NCBI RefSeq assembly: GCF_014205225.1
Contig: NZ_JACHNB010000001.1
Location: 4,755,501-4,819,500 of the forward strand
Direction of reading: 5' to 3'
DNA from: Actinoplanes octamycinicus
Lineage (GTDB): Bacteria > Actinomycetota > Actinomycetes > Mycobacteriales > Micromonosporaceae
Length of the DNA stretch: 64,000 bases
The position numbers and the translations under genes are program-made. Under the pieces are notes generated by a model that ran no database searches, had not been told where the DNA came from, and was given only the letters and a program-made list of their open reading frames with translations. Of the stretch, positions 18,648 to 27,438 are shown one piece after another. Positions within the stretch are counted from its first letter, which is position 1, and each line of letters starts with the position of its first letter.

Positions 18648-19745
18648 ATGGGCGTACCTCTCTCGGTTCTTGATCTGGCGCCGCTGGTGGCCGGCGGTGA
18701 CGTCGGCGACGCGCTGCGGCGCACGCTGGACCTGGCCCGGCGGGCCGAGCAGTTCGGCTACCACCGGTACTGGGTGGCCGAGCACCACTTCACGCCGGGC
18801 GTGGCGTCGGCTCAGCCGGCCCTGCTGCTCGGTCAGATCGCCGCGGTCACCGACCACATCCGGCTCGGGTCCGGCGCGGTGCAGACCGGCCACCAGACCG
18901 CGCTCTCCATCGTGGAGCAGTTCGGCCTGCTGGACGCGCTCTACCCGGGTCGCTTCGACCTGGGCCTGGGCCGTTCCGGACAGGCCAAGAGCGAGGCGTT
19001 GCGCCAGCAGCAGGCGGCGCAGCCGGCCGAGGCGCGTGAGGTCGGCGGCCTGCTGATCCCGAAGCACTTCTCCTGGGCGCCGATCTTCGCCTCCGACCGC
19101 AGCGCCCTGATCGGCCGCCTGCTGCAGCAGCCCGGCGCCGAGTCGCTGCCGCTCGGCGAGATCCTCGACCAGATCCAGGCGCTGCTGGCCGGGCCGTACT
19201 CGGACGGCAAGGGCAACGAGGTGACCGCGGTCCCCGGGGCCGGCGCCGACCTGCAGCTCTGGCTGCTGGGCAGCAGCGGCGGGGAGAGTGCGCGCACGGC
19301 CGGGGCACGGGGCCTGCCGTTCGTGGCGAACTACCACGTGGCGCCGGCCAAGGTGCTGGAGGCGGTGCAGGCGTACCGGTCGGCCGGCGGCAGGCACCTG
19401 ATGGTCTCGGCCGACGTGATCGTCGCCGAGGACGACGCGACCGCGCGGCGGCTGGCGCTGCCCTACGCGCTCTGGGTCCGCAGCATCCGGACCGGGCGCG
19501 GCGCGGTACCGTTCCCGACCATCGAGCAGGCGCTCTCGCACGAGTGGACGGACGCCGACCGGGCGCTGGTCGCCGACCGGGTGGACACCCAGTTCGCCGG
19601 GTCGCCGGCCACCGTCGCCGAGCGGCTGCGCACGCTGCGCGAGGTGACCGGCGCGGACGAGCTGCTGATCACCACGATCACCCATCGGCACAGCGACCGG
19701 GTCCGGTCGTTCGAGCTGCTGGCCAAGGAATGGGCGGTCCTCTGA
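18648..19745 (+). CDS. Luciferase-like flavin oxidoreductase, MsnO8-type
   Basis: A 365-residue luciferase-fold protein starting two bases after the previous stop. MGVPLSVLDLAPL and GYHRYWVAEHHFTPGVAS near residue 45, then IRLGSGAVQTGHQTA and YPGRFDLGLGR, are typical of the MsnO8-like branch of flavin-dependent oxidoreductases. The exact substrate is unknown. The position, between two other flavin monooxygenases, suggests successive or alternative oxidations of related organosulfur substrates. No visible defect in length or motifs. Confidence 0.87.
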   Translation: MGVPLSVLDLAPLVAGGDVGDALRRTLDLARRAEQFGYHRYWVAEHHFTPGVASAQPALLLGQIAAVTDHIRLGSGAVQTGHQTALSIVEQFGLLDALYPGRFDLGLGRSGQAKSEALRQQQAAQPAEAREVGGLLIPKHFSWAPIFASDRSALIGRLLQQPGAESLPLGEILDQIQALLAGPYSDGKGNEVTAVPGAGADLQLWLLGSSGGESARTAGARGLPFVANYHVAPAKVLEAVQAYRSAGGRHLMVSADVIVAEDDATARRLALPYALWVRSIRTGRGAVPFPTIEQALSHEWTDADRALVADRVDTQFAGSPATVAERLRTLREVTGADELLITTITHRHSDRVRSFELLAKEWAVL

Positions 19746-20623
19746 TGCTCCTGGCGATCGCCCTGGACGGCGCCTCGTTCGCCGCCGCCGACTGGGTCGG
19801 CGCGGTGCGCCAGGCCGACGAGGCCCGGATCGACCTGGTCACCTTCGACGACGACTTCGGCCGGCACGGCCCGGACGCAGTGCTGACCGCGGCCCGGGTG
19901 GCACCGCTGACCCGGCACGTCGGGCTGGTCCCGGTCGCCACCACCACGCACACCGAGCCGTTCCACCTGTCCACCGCGCTGGCCACCCTCGACCACGTCA
20001 GCCACGGCCGGGCCGGCTGGCAGGTCCGGGTCTCCGCCGACCCGGCCGAGGCGGCGCTGCTCGGCCGCCGGGCGCCGCTGGCCCGCGACGAGCTGTTCGC
20101 CGAGGCCGCCGACGCGATCGAGGTGGTCCGCCGGCTGTGGGACAGCTGGCAGCACGACGCGATCATCAAGGACGTGGCGACCGGCCGGTTCGTCGACCGG
20201 GACCGGCTGCACTACGCCGACTTCGCCGGGCGGTACTTCGCGGTCAAGGGCCCGTCGATCGTGCCGCGCCCGCCGCAGGGCAACCCGGTGGTGGCGGTGG
20301 CGCGGGGGGAGGCCCCGGACGACGCGGCCGACGTCGTGTTTGTCCCGGACGGCGAGGCCGGACCGCGGCCCGGCCGCAAGGTCTTCGCGGACTTGCCGGT
20401 CCGCGAGGGCGGCAATCGGGACGCGATGGTCCGGATCCTGGCCGCCGCGGAGCGCGGGGCGGACGGCGTGCGGCTGCGCGGCGACCCGCTCACGGTGATC
20501 CGTGACCTGGTCCCCGAGCTGCGCTGGCGCGGCCTGTTCCGCCCGTCCCGGGCCGCCACCCTGCGCGACCGCCTCGGTCTGCCGCCCGCCGTCAACCGCT
20601 ACGAGACGCCGATCCCGGCGTGA
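19745..20623 (+). CDS. Short luciferase-like monooxygenase
   Basis: A 292-residue protein whose ATG overlaps the previous stop as TGATG. LAIALDGASFAAADWVG at the start, FDDDFGRHGPDAV and LATLDHVSHGRAGWQVRVS place it in the luciferase-like family. It is about 70-130 residues shorter than its two operon partners, lacking much of the usual middle insertion. It ends LRDRLGLPPAVNRYE, a tail found in NtaA-like enzymes. It might be an accessory subunit or a minimal monooxygenase. It ends seven bases from a convergent gene. Confidence 0.82.
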   Translation: MLLAIALDGASFAAADWVGAVRQADEARIDLVTFDDDFGRHGPDAVLTAARVAPLTRHVGLVPVATTTHTEPFHLSTALATLDHVSHGRAGWQVRVSADPAEAALLGRRAPLARDELFAEAADAIEVVRRLWDSWQHDAIIKDVATGRFVDRDRLHYADFAGRYFAVKGPSIVPRPPQGNPVVAVARGEAPDDAADVVFVPDGEAGPRPGRKVFADLPVREGGNRDAMVRILAAAERGADGVRLRGDPLTVIRDLVPELRWRGLFRPSRAATLRDRLGLPPAVNRYETPIPA

Positions 20624-20630
20624 CGACCGG

Positions 20631-21572
20631 TCAGATCTCCAGGACCAGCTTGCCCCGGGTCCGGCCGGTGGCCAGCCGCCGGTGCGCCTCCCCGGCCTCG
20701 GCCAGGGGCAGCACCCCGGCCACCTCGACGTGCACCCGCCCGGCGTCGATCAGCGCGGCGATCTCGGCCAGCGCCGGCCCGTCCGGCTCGACCAGGAAGC
20801 CGATGGCCCGCACCCCGGCCTGCCCGGCCGCTTGGGACACCGCCGGCGAGACCCCGGACGGCACCGCGATCAGCAGCCCGCCGGGGGCCAGCGCGGCCAC
20901 CGAGCGCACCCCGGTGTCCTCGTCGCCGACCAGGTCGAGGACCACGTCGACGTCCTTGGCCACCTCCTCGAACCGGGTGGTGGTGTAGTCGACCAGCTCG
21001 TCCGCGCCGAGCGAGCGCAGCCATTCGTGCTTGTCCGCGCGGGCGGTCCCGATCACGTGTGCCCCGAGGTGCTTGGCGAACTGCACGGCGAAGTGCCCGA
21101 CCCCGCCGGCCGCCGCGTGCACCAGGACCCGCTGACCGGGACTGATCGTGGTGGCCGCGGTCAGCGCCTGCCACGCGGTGAGCGCCGCGAGGGGCACCGC
21201 CGCGGCAGCGGTGTGCCCGATGCCGGCCGGTTTGCGGGCGAAGTGCCGGGACGGCGCGGTCACGTACTCGGCGTAGCCGCCGGCCTGCCGGGGGAACCAC
21301 GGCATCCCGTAGACCTCGTCGCCGACGGCGAGGGTGTGCACGCCGAAGCCGACCTTCTCCACCACCCCGGACACGTCCCAGCCGAGGATGAACGGCGGCG
21401 CCCCGAGCACCCCGGCCATCCCGCCGCCTTCCCGGGTCTTGTGGTCCACCGGGTTGACGCCGGCGGCCACCACGCGGACCCGCACCTCGGTGGGCAGCGG
21501 CTCGGGGATCGGCACCTCGGCCACCCGGAGCACCTCGGGGCCGCCGAACTCCTGCTGTGTCACTGCTCGCAT
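20631..21572 (-). CDS. NADPH:quinone-type oxidoreductase (zinc-free MDR)
   Basis: A 313-residue medium-chain reductase. The N-terminal GroES-like domain has RVVAAGVNPVDHKTREG, and the Rossmann domain has the nucleotide motif HAAAGGVGHFAVQFAK near residue 150. Zinc-ligand cysteines are absent, so it is a quinone or enone reductase and not an alcohol dehydrogenase. ATG at 21572 is preferred; an in-frame GTG at 21584 is possible and neither has a clear ribosome site. It is divergent from an HxlR regulator, a common redox-stress pairing. Confidence 0.87.
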   Translation of the reverse strand: MRAVTQQEFGGPEVLRVAEVPIPEPLPTEVRVRVVAAGVNPVDHKTREGGGMAGVLGAPPFILGWDVSGVVEKVGFGVHTLAVGDEVYGMPWFPRQAGGYAEYVTAPSRHFARKPAGIGHTAAAAVPLAALTAWQALTAATTISPGQRVLVHAAAGGVGHFAVQFAKHLGAHVIGTARADKHEWLRSLGADELVDYTTTRFEEVAKDVDVVLDLVGDEDTGVRSVAALAPGGLLIAVPSGVSPAVSQAAGQAGVRAIGFLVEPDGPALAEIAALIDAGRVHVEVAGVLPLAEAGEAHRRLATGRTRGKLVLEI

Positions 21573-21658
21573 GTTGTTCTGCACGCCGCGAAAGCTATCC
21601 CCGAGGCGGTAGTTACCCGCAAGGGCGGCTACTATCTTTCGGTAACCAAGGAGGTCGG

Positions 21659-22018
21659 ATGACTGCGGTGTGCGCCACCGGCGAGCACGACAAGCACGAT
21701 GTCTACGCGGAGCTGTGCCCGTGCCGGGGTCTGCTCGACCTGATCGCGAACAAGTGGACCACCCTGGCGGTCGGCGCGCTGGAGGCCGGGCCGCTGCGCT
21801 TCGGCGCCCTGCAGCGGCACATGGAGGGGATCAGCCCGAAGGTGCTGACCCAGACCCTGCGCCGCCTGGAGGACGCCGGCCTGCTCACCCGCACGGTCTA
21901 CCCGGCGGTCCCGCTGCACGTGGAGTATGAGCTGACCCCGGTCGGCCGCAGCCTGACCGTCCCGCTGCGCGGCCTGCGCGAGTGGGCCGAGCGGCACCTC
22001 CACGAGCTGACCATCTAA
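21659..22018 (+). CDS. HxlR-family redox-type regulator
   Basis: A 119-residue winged-helix regulator with a strong AAGGAGG ribosome site five bases before the ATG. The HxlR core reads LLDLIANKWTTLAVGAL, then FGALQRHMEGISPKVLTQTLRRLEDAGL as the DNA-reading region. Cysteines at 5, 20 and 22 could sense electrophiles or oxidation, as in QorR- and HypR-like members. It is divergent from the quinone reductase, which it probably represses. GTAG-N16-CTAC and GGTAACC sequences between the two starts are possible binding sites. Confidence 0.88.
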   Translation: MTAVCATGEHDKHDVYAELCPCRGLLDLIANKWTTLAVGALEAGPLRFGALQRHMEGISPKVLTQTLRRLEDAGLLTRTVYPAVPLHVEYELTPVGRSLTVPLRGLREWAERHLHELTI

Positions 22019-22101
22019 AAGCGATTCTTTCGGTACGAGGTGAGCGTCCGCCTGCCGGCGCGGCCGGCCCGGCGAGCCGAGGAGAACCGTGGGTGCGCCG
22101 G

Positions 22102-23520
22102 TCACCGGTCGCTGCGGTAGGTGAAGGACACCAGGCGGGTCTCCGCCGGGCCGAGCGTGCCGATGCCCAGCAGGCGGCCGGTGAAGCCGCCGGCCACCTC
22201 GGTGGACAGGTAGCGGCCGTCCAGGCGGGCCAGCTCGACGTCGCCGGCGGACAGCACGATCTCGTCGGGGCCGGCGGCCGAGCCCGGGTTGTCGGCGCCG
22301 GCCGGGGCCACCGCGGCGAGGCCGAGCGGCCCGGCCGGCCCGGTGCCGACCACCTGCTCCAGGTCCCCGACCCGGGCGATCGCGGTGGCCACGCCGTCCG
22401 CGACGTGCAGCGCGTACCAGTGCCGGTGGTCCAGGCGCAGCACCAGCCGGCCCGGGCCGTCGAACTCCGCGGTGGCGCTCCACGCCTGGTCCCGGACGCG
22501 TACGCAGAGCAGGCCGGCGGACCGCAACCGCGCGCCGCCGTCCGGATGCGGCGCGGCGATCGCGGCCGGGTCGGCGCCCGGCGCCACCCACCGCTCGTCG
22601 AAGACCCCGTCGGTGACCGTGAACGAGTGGTCGACCGGCCCGCCCGGCCGGGACACCGTGGTCAGCGCCGGCCAGCCGTCCGTCCAGTCGACCCTGGCCA
22701 GGAAGGTCTCCCGCCCGAGCACGTGGAAGTGCGGCGTCGTCCCGCGCGGCCGTACCCCCAGGTGCACCGCCCACCAGCGGCCGTCGGCGGCCTGGACCAG
22801 GTCGGCGTGCCCGGTGTTCTGCACCGGGTGCCCGGTGCTGCGGTGGCTCAGGATCGGGTTGCCGGGGCAGGCGGTGAACGGCCCCTCGGGCGCCGGCCCG
22901 CGCGCGATGGTGACCGCGTGCCCGCGCTCGGTGCCGCCCTCGGCCAGCATCAGGTACCAGAGTCCGTCGATCCGGTAGAGGTGCGGGCCTTCGGGGTGGA
23001 CCAGCCCGGAACCCGGCCACACCGGGTAGTGGTCGCTGAGTTCGGTGCCGGTCGCCGGCAGGATCCGCACCTGGGTGATGCCGGCCGGGGCGGCCATCCC
23101 GTAACTGGCGTAGGTCAGGTAGCAGTTGCCGGCCTCGTCCCAGGCCAGGTCCGGGTCGATGCCGATCGCGCCGGACACGTGGACCGGGTCGCTCCACGGG
23201 CCGGCCGGGTCGGCGGCGTGCACGATGAGCTGCCCGGACATCATCCGGCTGGTGTTCGTGGTGACCATCCAGAAGCGGCCGCCGTGGTATCGCAGGGTGG
23301 GCGCGAAGATGCCCCGGGACGGGCTCAGCTCGTCCGGGTCGAGCTGCCCGGGACGGGTCAGGATGTGCCCGATCTGTCGCCACGACGCCAGGTCCCGGCT
23401 GTGGAAGAGCGGGACGCCCGGGACGTACTCGAAGGACGAGGTCGCCAGGTAGTAGTCGGCCCCGACCCGGCACACGGTCGGGTCGGGGTGGAAGCCGGCG
23501 ATGATCGGATCGAAGGACAT
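22102..23520 (-). CDS. Glycoside hydrolase family 43 (beta-xylosidase/arabinosidase-like)
   Basis: A 472-residue enzyme with an N-terminal five-bladed propeller and a C-terminal beta-sandwich (about 310-470). HPDPTVCRVGADYYL carries the catalytic-base Asp, GIDPDLAWDE the pKa-modulating Asp, and HPEGPHLYR the acid Glu. It probably removes xylose or arabinose from plant-derived oligosaccharides. There is no signal peptide, so it acts in the cytosol on imported sugars. ATG at 23520 has GGGG nearby and lies 14 bases after the aldo-keto reductase stop, so the two are likely co-transcribed. Confidence 0.9.
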   Translation of the reverse strand: MSFDPIIAGFHPDPTVCRVGADYYLATSSFEYVPGVPLFHSRDLASWRQIGHILTRPGQLDPDELSPSRGIFAPTLRYHGGRFWMVTTNTSRMMSGQLIVHAADPAGPWSDPVHVSGAIGIDPDLAWDEAGNCYLTYASYGMAAPAGITQVRILPATGTELSDHYPVWPGSGLVHPEGPHLYRIDGLWYLMLAEGGTERGHAVTIARGPAPEGPFTACPGNPILSHRSTGHPVQNTGHADLVQAADGRWWAVHLGVRPRGTTPHFHVLGRETFLARVDWTDGWPALTTVSRPGGPVDHSFTVTDGVFDERWVAPGADPAAIAAPHPDGGARLRSAGLLCVRVRDQAWSATAEFDGPGRLVLRLDHRHWYALHVADGVATAIARVGDLEQVVGTGPAGPLGLAAVAPAGADNPGSAAGPDEIVLSAGDVELARLDGRYLSTEVAGGFTGRLLGIGTLGPAETRLVSFTYRSDR

Positions 23521-23534
23521 GACCCCGATCTTGG

Positions 23535-24473
23535 CTATGCCGAGCGGGATGTTCCATAGGCGGCGAACGAGCGGCGGTCGCCCTGCCACGCCAGCCCGTC
23601 CAGAAAGGCCAGGTCGTCGGGGGTGAGGACGAGGTCGGCGGCGGCCGCGTTCTCGACGATCCGGGACGGGTTGCGGGTTCCCGGGATCGGGAGCACGTCG
23701 TCGCCGCGGGCGAGCAGCCAGGCCAGGGCGAGCTGGCCGGTGCTCACCCCGTACGCCGCCGCCTTGGACCGCACCGCGTCGACGACCGCGAGGTTGGCGG
23801 CGAGCGTCTCCCCGGCGAACCTGGGGTCGCCGGCCCGGAAGTCGCCGGGCCCGAAGGGCTCGGGCGGCAGCGCGCCGGTCAGCAACCCGCGGCCGAGTGG
23901 GCTGTAGGCGACGATCCCGGCCCCGCCCGCGCGCGCCGCCGGGATGATGTCGCCCTCCGGCTCCCGCCAGGCGAGCGACCACTCCAGCTGGACCGCGGCG
24001 ATCGGGTGCACCGCGCGGGCCGCGGCGAACTGGGCCGGGCTCACCTCGGAGAGCCCGAGCTGCCGCACCTTGCCGGCGGTGACCAGCGCGGCCATCGCGC
24101 CGACGGTGTCCTCGATCGGCACGGTCGGGTCGGCCCGGTGCAGGTAGTAGAGGTCGATCACGTCGACGCCGAGCCGCCGCAGCGAGGCGTCGCAGTAGTC
24201 GCGGACCCGGTCCGGGTGCGCGTCCAGGCGCACCCCCTCCGGCCCGCGCACGATGCCGAACTTGGTGGCCAGCACGGCGTCGTCGCGGCGTCCGGCGACG
24301 GCCCGGCCGACCAGTTCCTCGTTGTGGCCGCCGCCGTAGCTCATGGCGGTGTCCAGCAGTCGCACCCCGTGGTCCAGCGCCGCCCGTATGGTGAGGATCG
24401 ACTGGTCGTCGTCGGCCGGGCCGTACGCCTGGGAGAAACCCATGCAGCCGAGCCCGATGCGTGTGGAGAACAT
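23535..24473 (-). CDS. Aldo-keto reductase
   Basis: A 312-residue NADPH-dependent reductase of the AKR superfamily. The catalytic tetrad is visible: Asp in RLLDTAMSYG, Tyr in the same motif, Lys in VLATKFG and His in LYYLHRADP. The C-terminus keeps IPGTRNPSRIVEN for NADPH binding. ATG at 24473 follows GGGAGCAGG; an ATG 24 bases upstream lacks a ribosome site. It is divergent from a LysR regulator and upstream of GH43, and could reduce a sugar aldehyde, though the substrate is unknown. Confidence 0.9.
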   Translation of the reverse strand: MFSTRIGLGCMGFSQAYGPADDDQSILTIRAALDHGVRLLDTAMSYGGGHNEELVGRAVAGRRDDAVLATKFGIVRGPEGVRLDAHPDRVRDYCDASLRRLGVDVIDLYYLHRADPTVPIEDTVGAMAALVTAGKVRQLGLSEVSPAQFAAARAVHPIAAVQLEWSLAWREPEGDIIPAARAGGAGIVAYSPLGRGLLTGALPPEPFGPGDFRAGDPRFAGETLAANLAVVDAVRSKAAAYGVSTGQLALAWLLARGDDVLPIPGTRNPSRIVENAAAADLVLTPDDLAFLDGLAWQGDRRSFAAYGTSRSA

Positions 24474-24527
24474 GGCTTCAGCCTGCTCCCGGGGCATTGA
24501 TATGTCCAAGACACGTTCCCGATGGCA

Positions 24528-24548
24528 TTCATCGTGCGGCACGATGAA
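24528..24548. promoter_or_regulatory. LysR operator candidate (perfect 10-bp arms)
   Basis: TTCATCGTGC and GCACGATGAA form a perfect inverted repeat around a single G in the gap between the divergent aldo-keto reductase and lysR genes. It ends three bases before the proposed lysR GTG start. It also argues against the earlier ATG at 24522, which would put the site inside the gene. Confidence 0.7.
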
Positions 24549-24551
24549 CGG

Positions 24552-25436
24552 GTGGAGCTTCGACAACTCAGCTACGTGGAGGCGGTCGCCCGGTACGGCG
24601 GGTTCACCCGTGCCGCCGAGCGGCTGCACGTCGCCCAGTCGGCCGTCTCCGCACAGATCCGGGCGTTGGAGGCGGAGCTGGGCGTGACCCTGTTCGCCCG
24701 GACCACGCGGCGGGTGGCGCTGACCCCGGCCGGGGAGATGTTCGTGGCCCGGGCCCGCCGGGTGCTGGCCGAGCTGGACGGCGCCCGGCTGGAGATGGGT
24801 GAGATCACCGCGGTGGTGACCGGGCGGGTCACGGTCGGCGCGACCGCGGTGCTCGGGCCGTACGACCTGCCGAAGGCGCTGGCCCGGTTCCACGACCGGT
24901 TCCCCGGGATCGCGTTGCGGCTGCGGTCGGGGCTGATCACCGGGCTGCTCGGCGCGCTCGACGGCGGCGAGGTGGACCTGGTGATCGGCCCGGTGCACGC
25001 CGACCTGCCGGCCCGGTTCGAGGCGCTGCCCCTCGCGGACGAGCAGCTGGTGCTGGTGCTGCCGGTCGGGCATCCGCTGAGCGGGACCGGGCGGCTCACC
25101 CTCGGCGAGTTCCGCGACGAGGCGTTCGTCTGCCTGCCGGAGGGCAGCGGGCTGCGCTGGATCCTCGACGACGCGGCCCGGACCGCCGGGTTCGCGCCCC
25201 GGGTGCAGTTCGAGACGCACAGCCCGCAGAGCATCCGTGACCTGGTCGCGGCCGGGCTCGGGGTGGCGCTGCTGGCCCGGTCGGTGGCGGAGAGCCCGGA
25301 CGGGCCGGCGATCACCGTGCGGCAGCTGCACGCGCCGCCGGCGCACCCGCCGATCGGCATGATCCATCACCGGGACCGGCCGCTCACCCCGGCCGTGCAG
25401 GCCTGCCGGCACGTGATGACCTCCGACCTGTCCTGA
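24552..25436 (+). CDS. LysR-family transcriptional regulator
   Basis: A 294-residue regulator. The N-terminal winged helix (ELRQLSYVEAVARYGGFTRAAERLHVAQ-type, about 1-60) is followed by a periplasmic-binding-like effector domain from about 88. The GTG at 24552 matches the usual start point of the family (ELRQL). It probably controls the divergent aldo-keto reductase/GH43 pair and itself through the palindrome at 24528-24548. The sulfonate ABC operon starts 118 bases downstream, so regulation of that locus is also possible. The effector is unknown. Confidence 0.9.
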   Translation: MELRQLSYVEAVARYGGFTRAAERLHVAQSAVSAQIRALEAELGVTLFARTTRRVALTPAGEMFVARARRVLAELDGARLEMGEITAVVTGRVTVGATAVLGPYDLPKALARFHDRFPGIALRLRSGLITGLLGALDGGEVDLVIGPVHADLPARFEALPLADEQLVLVLPVGHPLSGTGRLTLGEFRDEAFVCLPEGSGLRWILDDAARTAGFAPRVQFETHSPQSIRDLVAAGLGVALLARSVAESPDGPAITVRQLHAPPAHPPIGMIHHRDRPLTPAVQACRHVMTSDLS

Positions 25437-25495
25437 CGCCGTTCACCGGGTTGTTCCAGGGAGCGGGACACCGGGCGCCCCCGTATTGCCATTAA

Positions 25496-25514
25496 CCCCA
25501 TCTGCACGATAGGA
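25496..25514. promoter_or_regulatory. Sulfur-regulon candidate operator, site 2
   Basis: CCCCATCTGCACGATAGGA is an imperfect inverted repeat 39 bases upstream of the sulfonate permease gene. The right half ACGATAGGA matches sites 1 and 3. TTGCCA (25486-25491) and TAGGAA (25510-25515), 18 bases apart, give the same promoter-like layout as at site 1. Confidence 0.6.
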
Positions 25515-25553
25515 ATACCAGGCATTCCGCGTACCCCCTGCCTGGAGTTCTCC

Positions 25554-26408
25554 GTGACCACCTTGCTTGCCCCGGCCTCCGCGCCGGAGAGCGCCGCCAA
25601 GCCGGCGCCGGCGCTCGCGCCCGGCGGCGGACTGCGCCGCCGGATCGCCCTGAGGCTGCTGGCGCTGCTCGCGCTGGGCGTTCTCTGGGAGCTCACGGCG
25701 CGGGCGCTGAACAACCCGGCCTTCATCCCGTCGCCCGGCGCGGTCTGGCGGCAGCTGATCCTCACCTCGACCACCCACGACGGCGTCCGCGGCTACAGCG
25801 GCCACCTGCTGATCGAGCACCTCGGGGTGAGCCTGCGCCGGATCGTGATCGGCTCGGCCATCGGCGTGGCCGGCGGCCTGGTCCTGGGCGTGCTGCTCGG
25901 CACGATCTCCTGGCTGCGGGTGATCGCCGAGCCGGTGGTCACCTTCGTCCGGGCGCTGCCCCCGCTGGCCTACTTCAGCCTGTTCATCATCTGGTTCGGC
26001 ATCGACGAGACCCCGAAGCTGTGGCTGCTCTCGATCGCCGCGCTGCCGCCGGTCGCGGTGGCCACCGCCGCCGCCGTGCACGGCGCGCCGTCCGGCCTGG
26101 TCGAGGCGGCCCGCGCGCTCGGCGCCGGCCGCTGGCAGACGATCCGCGACGTGGTGCTGCCCAGCGCGCTGCCGGAGATCTTCACCGGGGTCCGGCTCGC
26201 GGTCGGCGTCGCCTACTCGTCGGTGGTGGCCGCCGAGACGATCAACGGGGTGCCCGGGATCGGCGGCATGATCCGCGACGCGCAGCGCTACTCGCAGACC
26301 GACGTGGTCGTGCTCGGACTGTTCGCCATCGGCCTCTCCGGCCTGCTCATCGACGCCCTGCTGCGGATCGCTTCGGACAAGCTGATCCCGTGGCGCGGCA
26401 TTAGCTGA
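25554..26408 (+). CDS. ssuC: Sulfonate/taurine ABC transporter permease
   Basis: A 284-residue inner-membrane permease with about six membrane segments after a Pro/Ala-rich N-terminus. RALPPLAYFSLFIIWFG and the EAA loop EAARALGAGRWQTIRDVVLP (contacting the ATPase) are characteristic of the SsuC/TauC group. It imports aliphatic sulfonates or taurine; nitrate or cyanate relatives differ in these loops, but the substrate is inferred. GTG start. Order in the operon is permease, binding protein, ATPase, with short spacing or overlaps. Operator site 2 lies upstream. Confidence 0.85.
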   Translation: MTTLLAPASAPESAAKPAPALAPGGGLRRRIALRLLALLALGVLWELTARALNNPAFIPSPGAVWRQLILTSTTHDGVRGYSGHLLIEHLGVSLRRIVIGSAIGVAGGLVLGVLLGTISWLRVIAEPVVTFVRALPPLAYFSLFIIWFGIDETPKLWLLSIAALPPVAVATAAAVHGAPSGLVEAARALGAGRWQTIRDVVLPSALPEIFTGVRLAVGVAYSSVVAAETINGVPGIGGMIRDAQRYSQTDVVVLGLFAIGLSGLLIDALLRIASDKLIPWRGIS

Positions 26409-26418
26409 AAGAGTTGTT

Positions 26419-27438
26419 GTGAAAAAGCTGATCGCTGTCCTTTCCGTCCTCTTCCTCGCGGCCTGCGGCAACGGCGCCGCCGCCGGCGGGGGTGACGCCT
26501 CGAAGAAATCGATCCGGATCGCCTACCAGGCGTTCCCCAGCGGCGACCTGATCGTCAAGAACCAGGGGCTGCTGGAGAAGGCGCTGCCCGACTACAAGAT
26601 CACCTGGACCAAGTTCGACTCCGGCGCGTCGATCAACACGGCGTTCGTCGCGAAGAGCCTGGACATCGCGGCGATCGGCTCCAGCCCGGTGGCGCGCGGG
26701 CTGTCCGCGCCGCTCAACATCCCCTACCAGGTCGCCTTCGTGCTCGACGTGGCCGGGGACAACGAGGCGCTGGTCGCCCGCAACGGCAGCGGGGTCACCG
26801 ACATCGCCGGGCTCAAGGGCAAGAAGGTGGCCACGCCGTTCGCCTCGACCGCGCACTACAGCCTGCTCGCGGCGCTGGCCGGGGCCGGCGTCAAGGAGTC
26901 CGAGGTGAACATCGTCGACCTGGAGCCGCAGGACATCCAGGCGGCGTGGACCCGGGGGGACCTGGACGCGGCGTACACCTGGCTGCCCTCGCTCGACGAG
27001 CTGAAGAAGACCGGCAAGGTGCTGATCAGCAGCCGGCAGCTGGCCACCGCCGGCAAGCCCACCCTGGACCTGGGCGTGGTGGACACCGCGTTCGCGCAGG
27101 CGCACCCGGAGGCGGTCGACGCCTGGCGCAAGGCCGAGTCGCAGGCCCTGGACCTGATCGCGAACGACCCGGCGGCCGCGGCCAAGGCGGTCGGCGCCGA
27201 GCTCAACCTCTCCGCCGACGACGCGCTCAACCAGCTCAAGCAGGGCGTCTTCCTGAAGCCGGCGGACATCAGCTCGCCGGAGTGGCTGGGCACCGAGGGC
27301 AACGTCGGCAAGCTCGCCGACAACCTGGTCAGCGCGGCCGAGTTCCTCAAGTCGCAGCAGAAGATCGACGCGGTGCCGGCGCTCGCCGACGTGCAGAAGG
27401 CGATCTACGTGAAGGGCCTGCCCGGTGTCCTCGGCTGA
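26419..27438 (+). CDS. ssuA: Sulfonate/taurine ABC substrate-binding lipoprotein
   Basis: A 339-residue binding protein. A lipoprotein signal peptide MKKLIAVLSVLFLAAC gives lipidation at Cys16, followed by a flexible Gly/Ala linker. The mature part is a two-lobe SsuA/TauA fold: IRIAYQAFPSGDLIVKNQGL, IAAIGSSPVARGLSAP and the LKGKKVATPFAS region that lines the sulfonate pocket. It sits on the outer face of the membrane and delivers ligand to the permease. GTG start with no strong ribosome site, ten bases after ssuC. Taurine specificity is as likely as alkanesulfonate. Confidence 0.85.
   Translation: MKKLIAVLSVLFLAACGNGAAAGGGDASKKSIRIAYQAFPSGDLIVKNQGLLEKALPDYKITWTKFDSGASINTAFVAKSLDIAAIGSSPVARGLSAPLNIPYQVAFVLDVAGDNEALVARNGSGVTDIAGLKGKKVATPFASTAHYSLLAALAGAGVKESEVNIVDLEPQDIQAAWTRGDLDAAYTWLPSLDELKKTGKVLISSRQLATAGKPTLDLGVVDTAFAQAHPEAVDAWRKAESQALDLIANDPAAAAKAVGAELNLSADDALNQLKQGVFLKPADISSPEWLGTEGNVGKLADNLVSAAEFLKSQQKIDAVPALADVQKAIYVKGLPGVLG

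Noticed and set aside
24522..24551. ATG at 24522 as the lysR start
   Set aside because: It would place the palindromic operator inside the gene and lacks a ribosome site.
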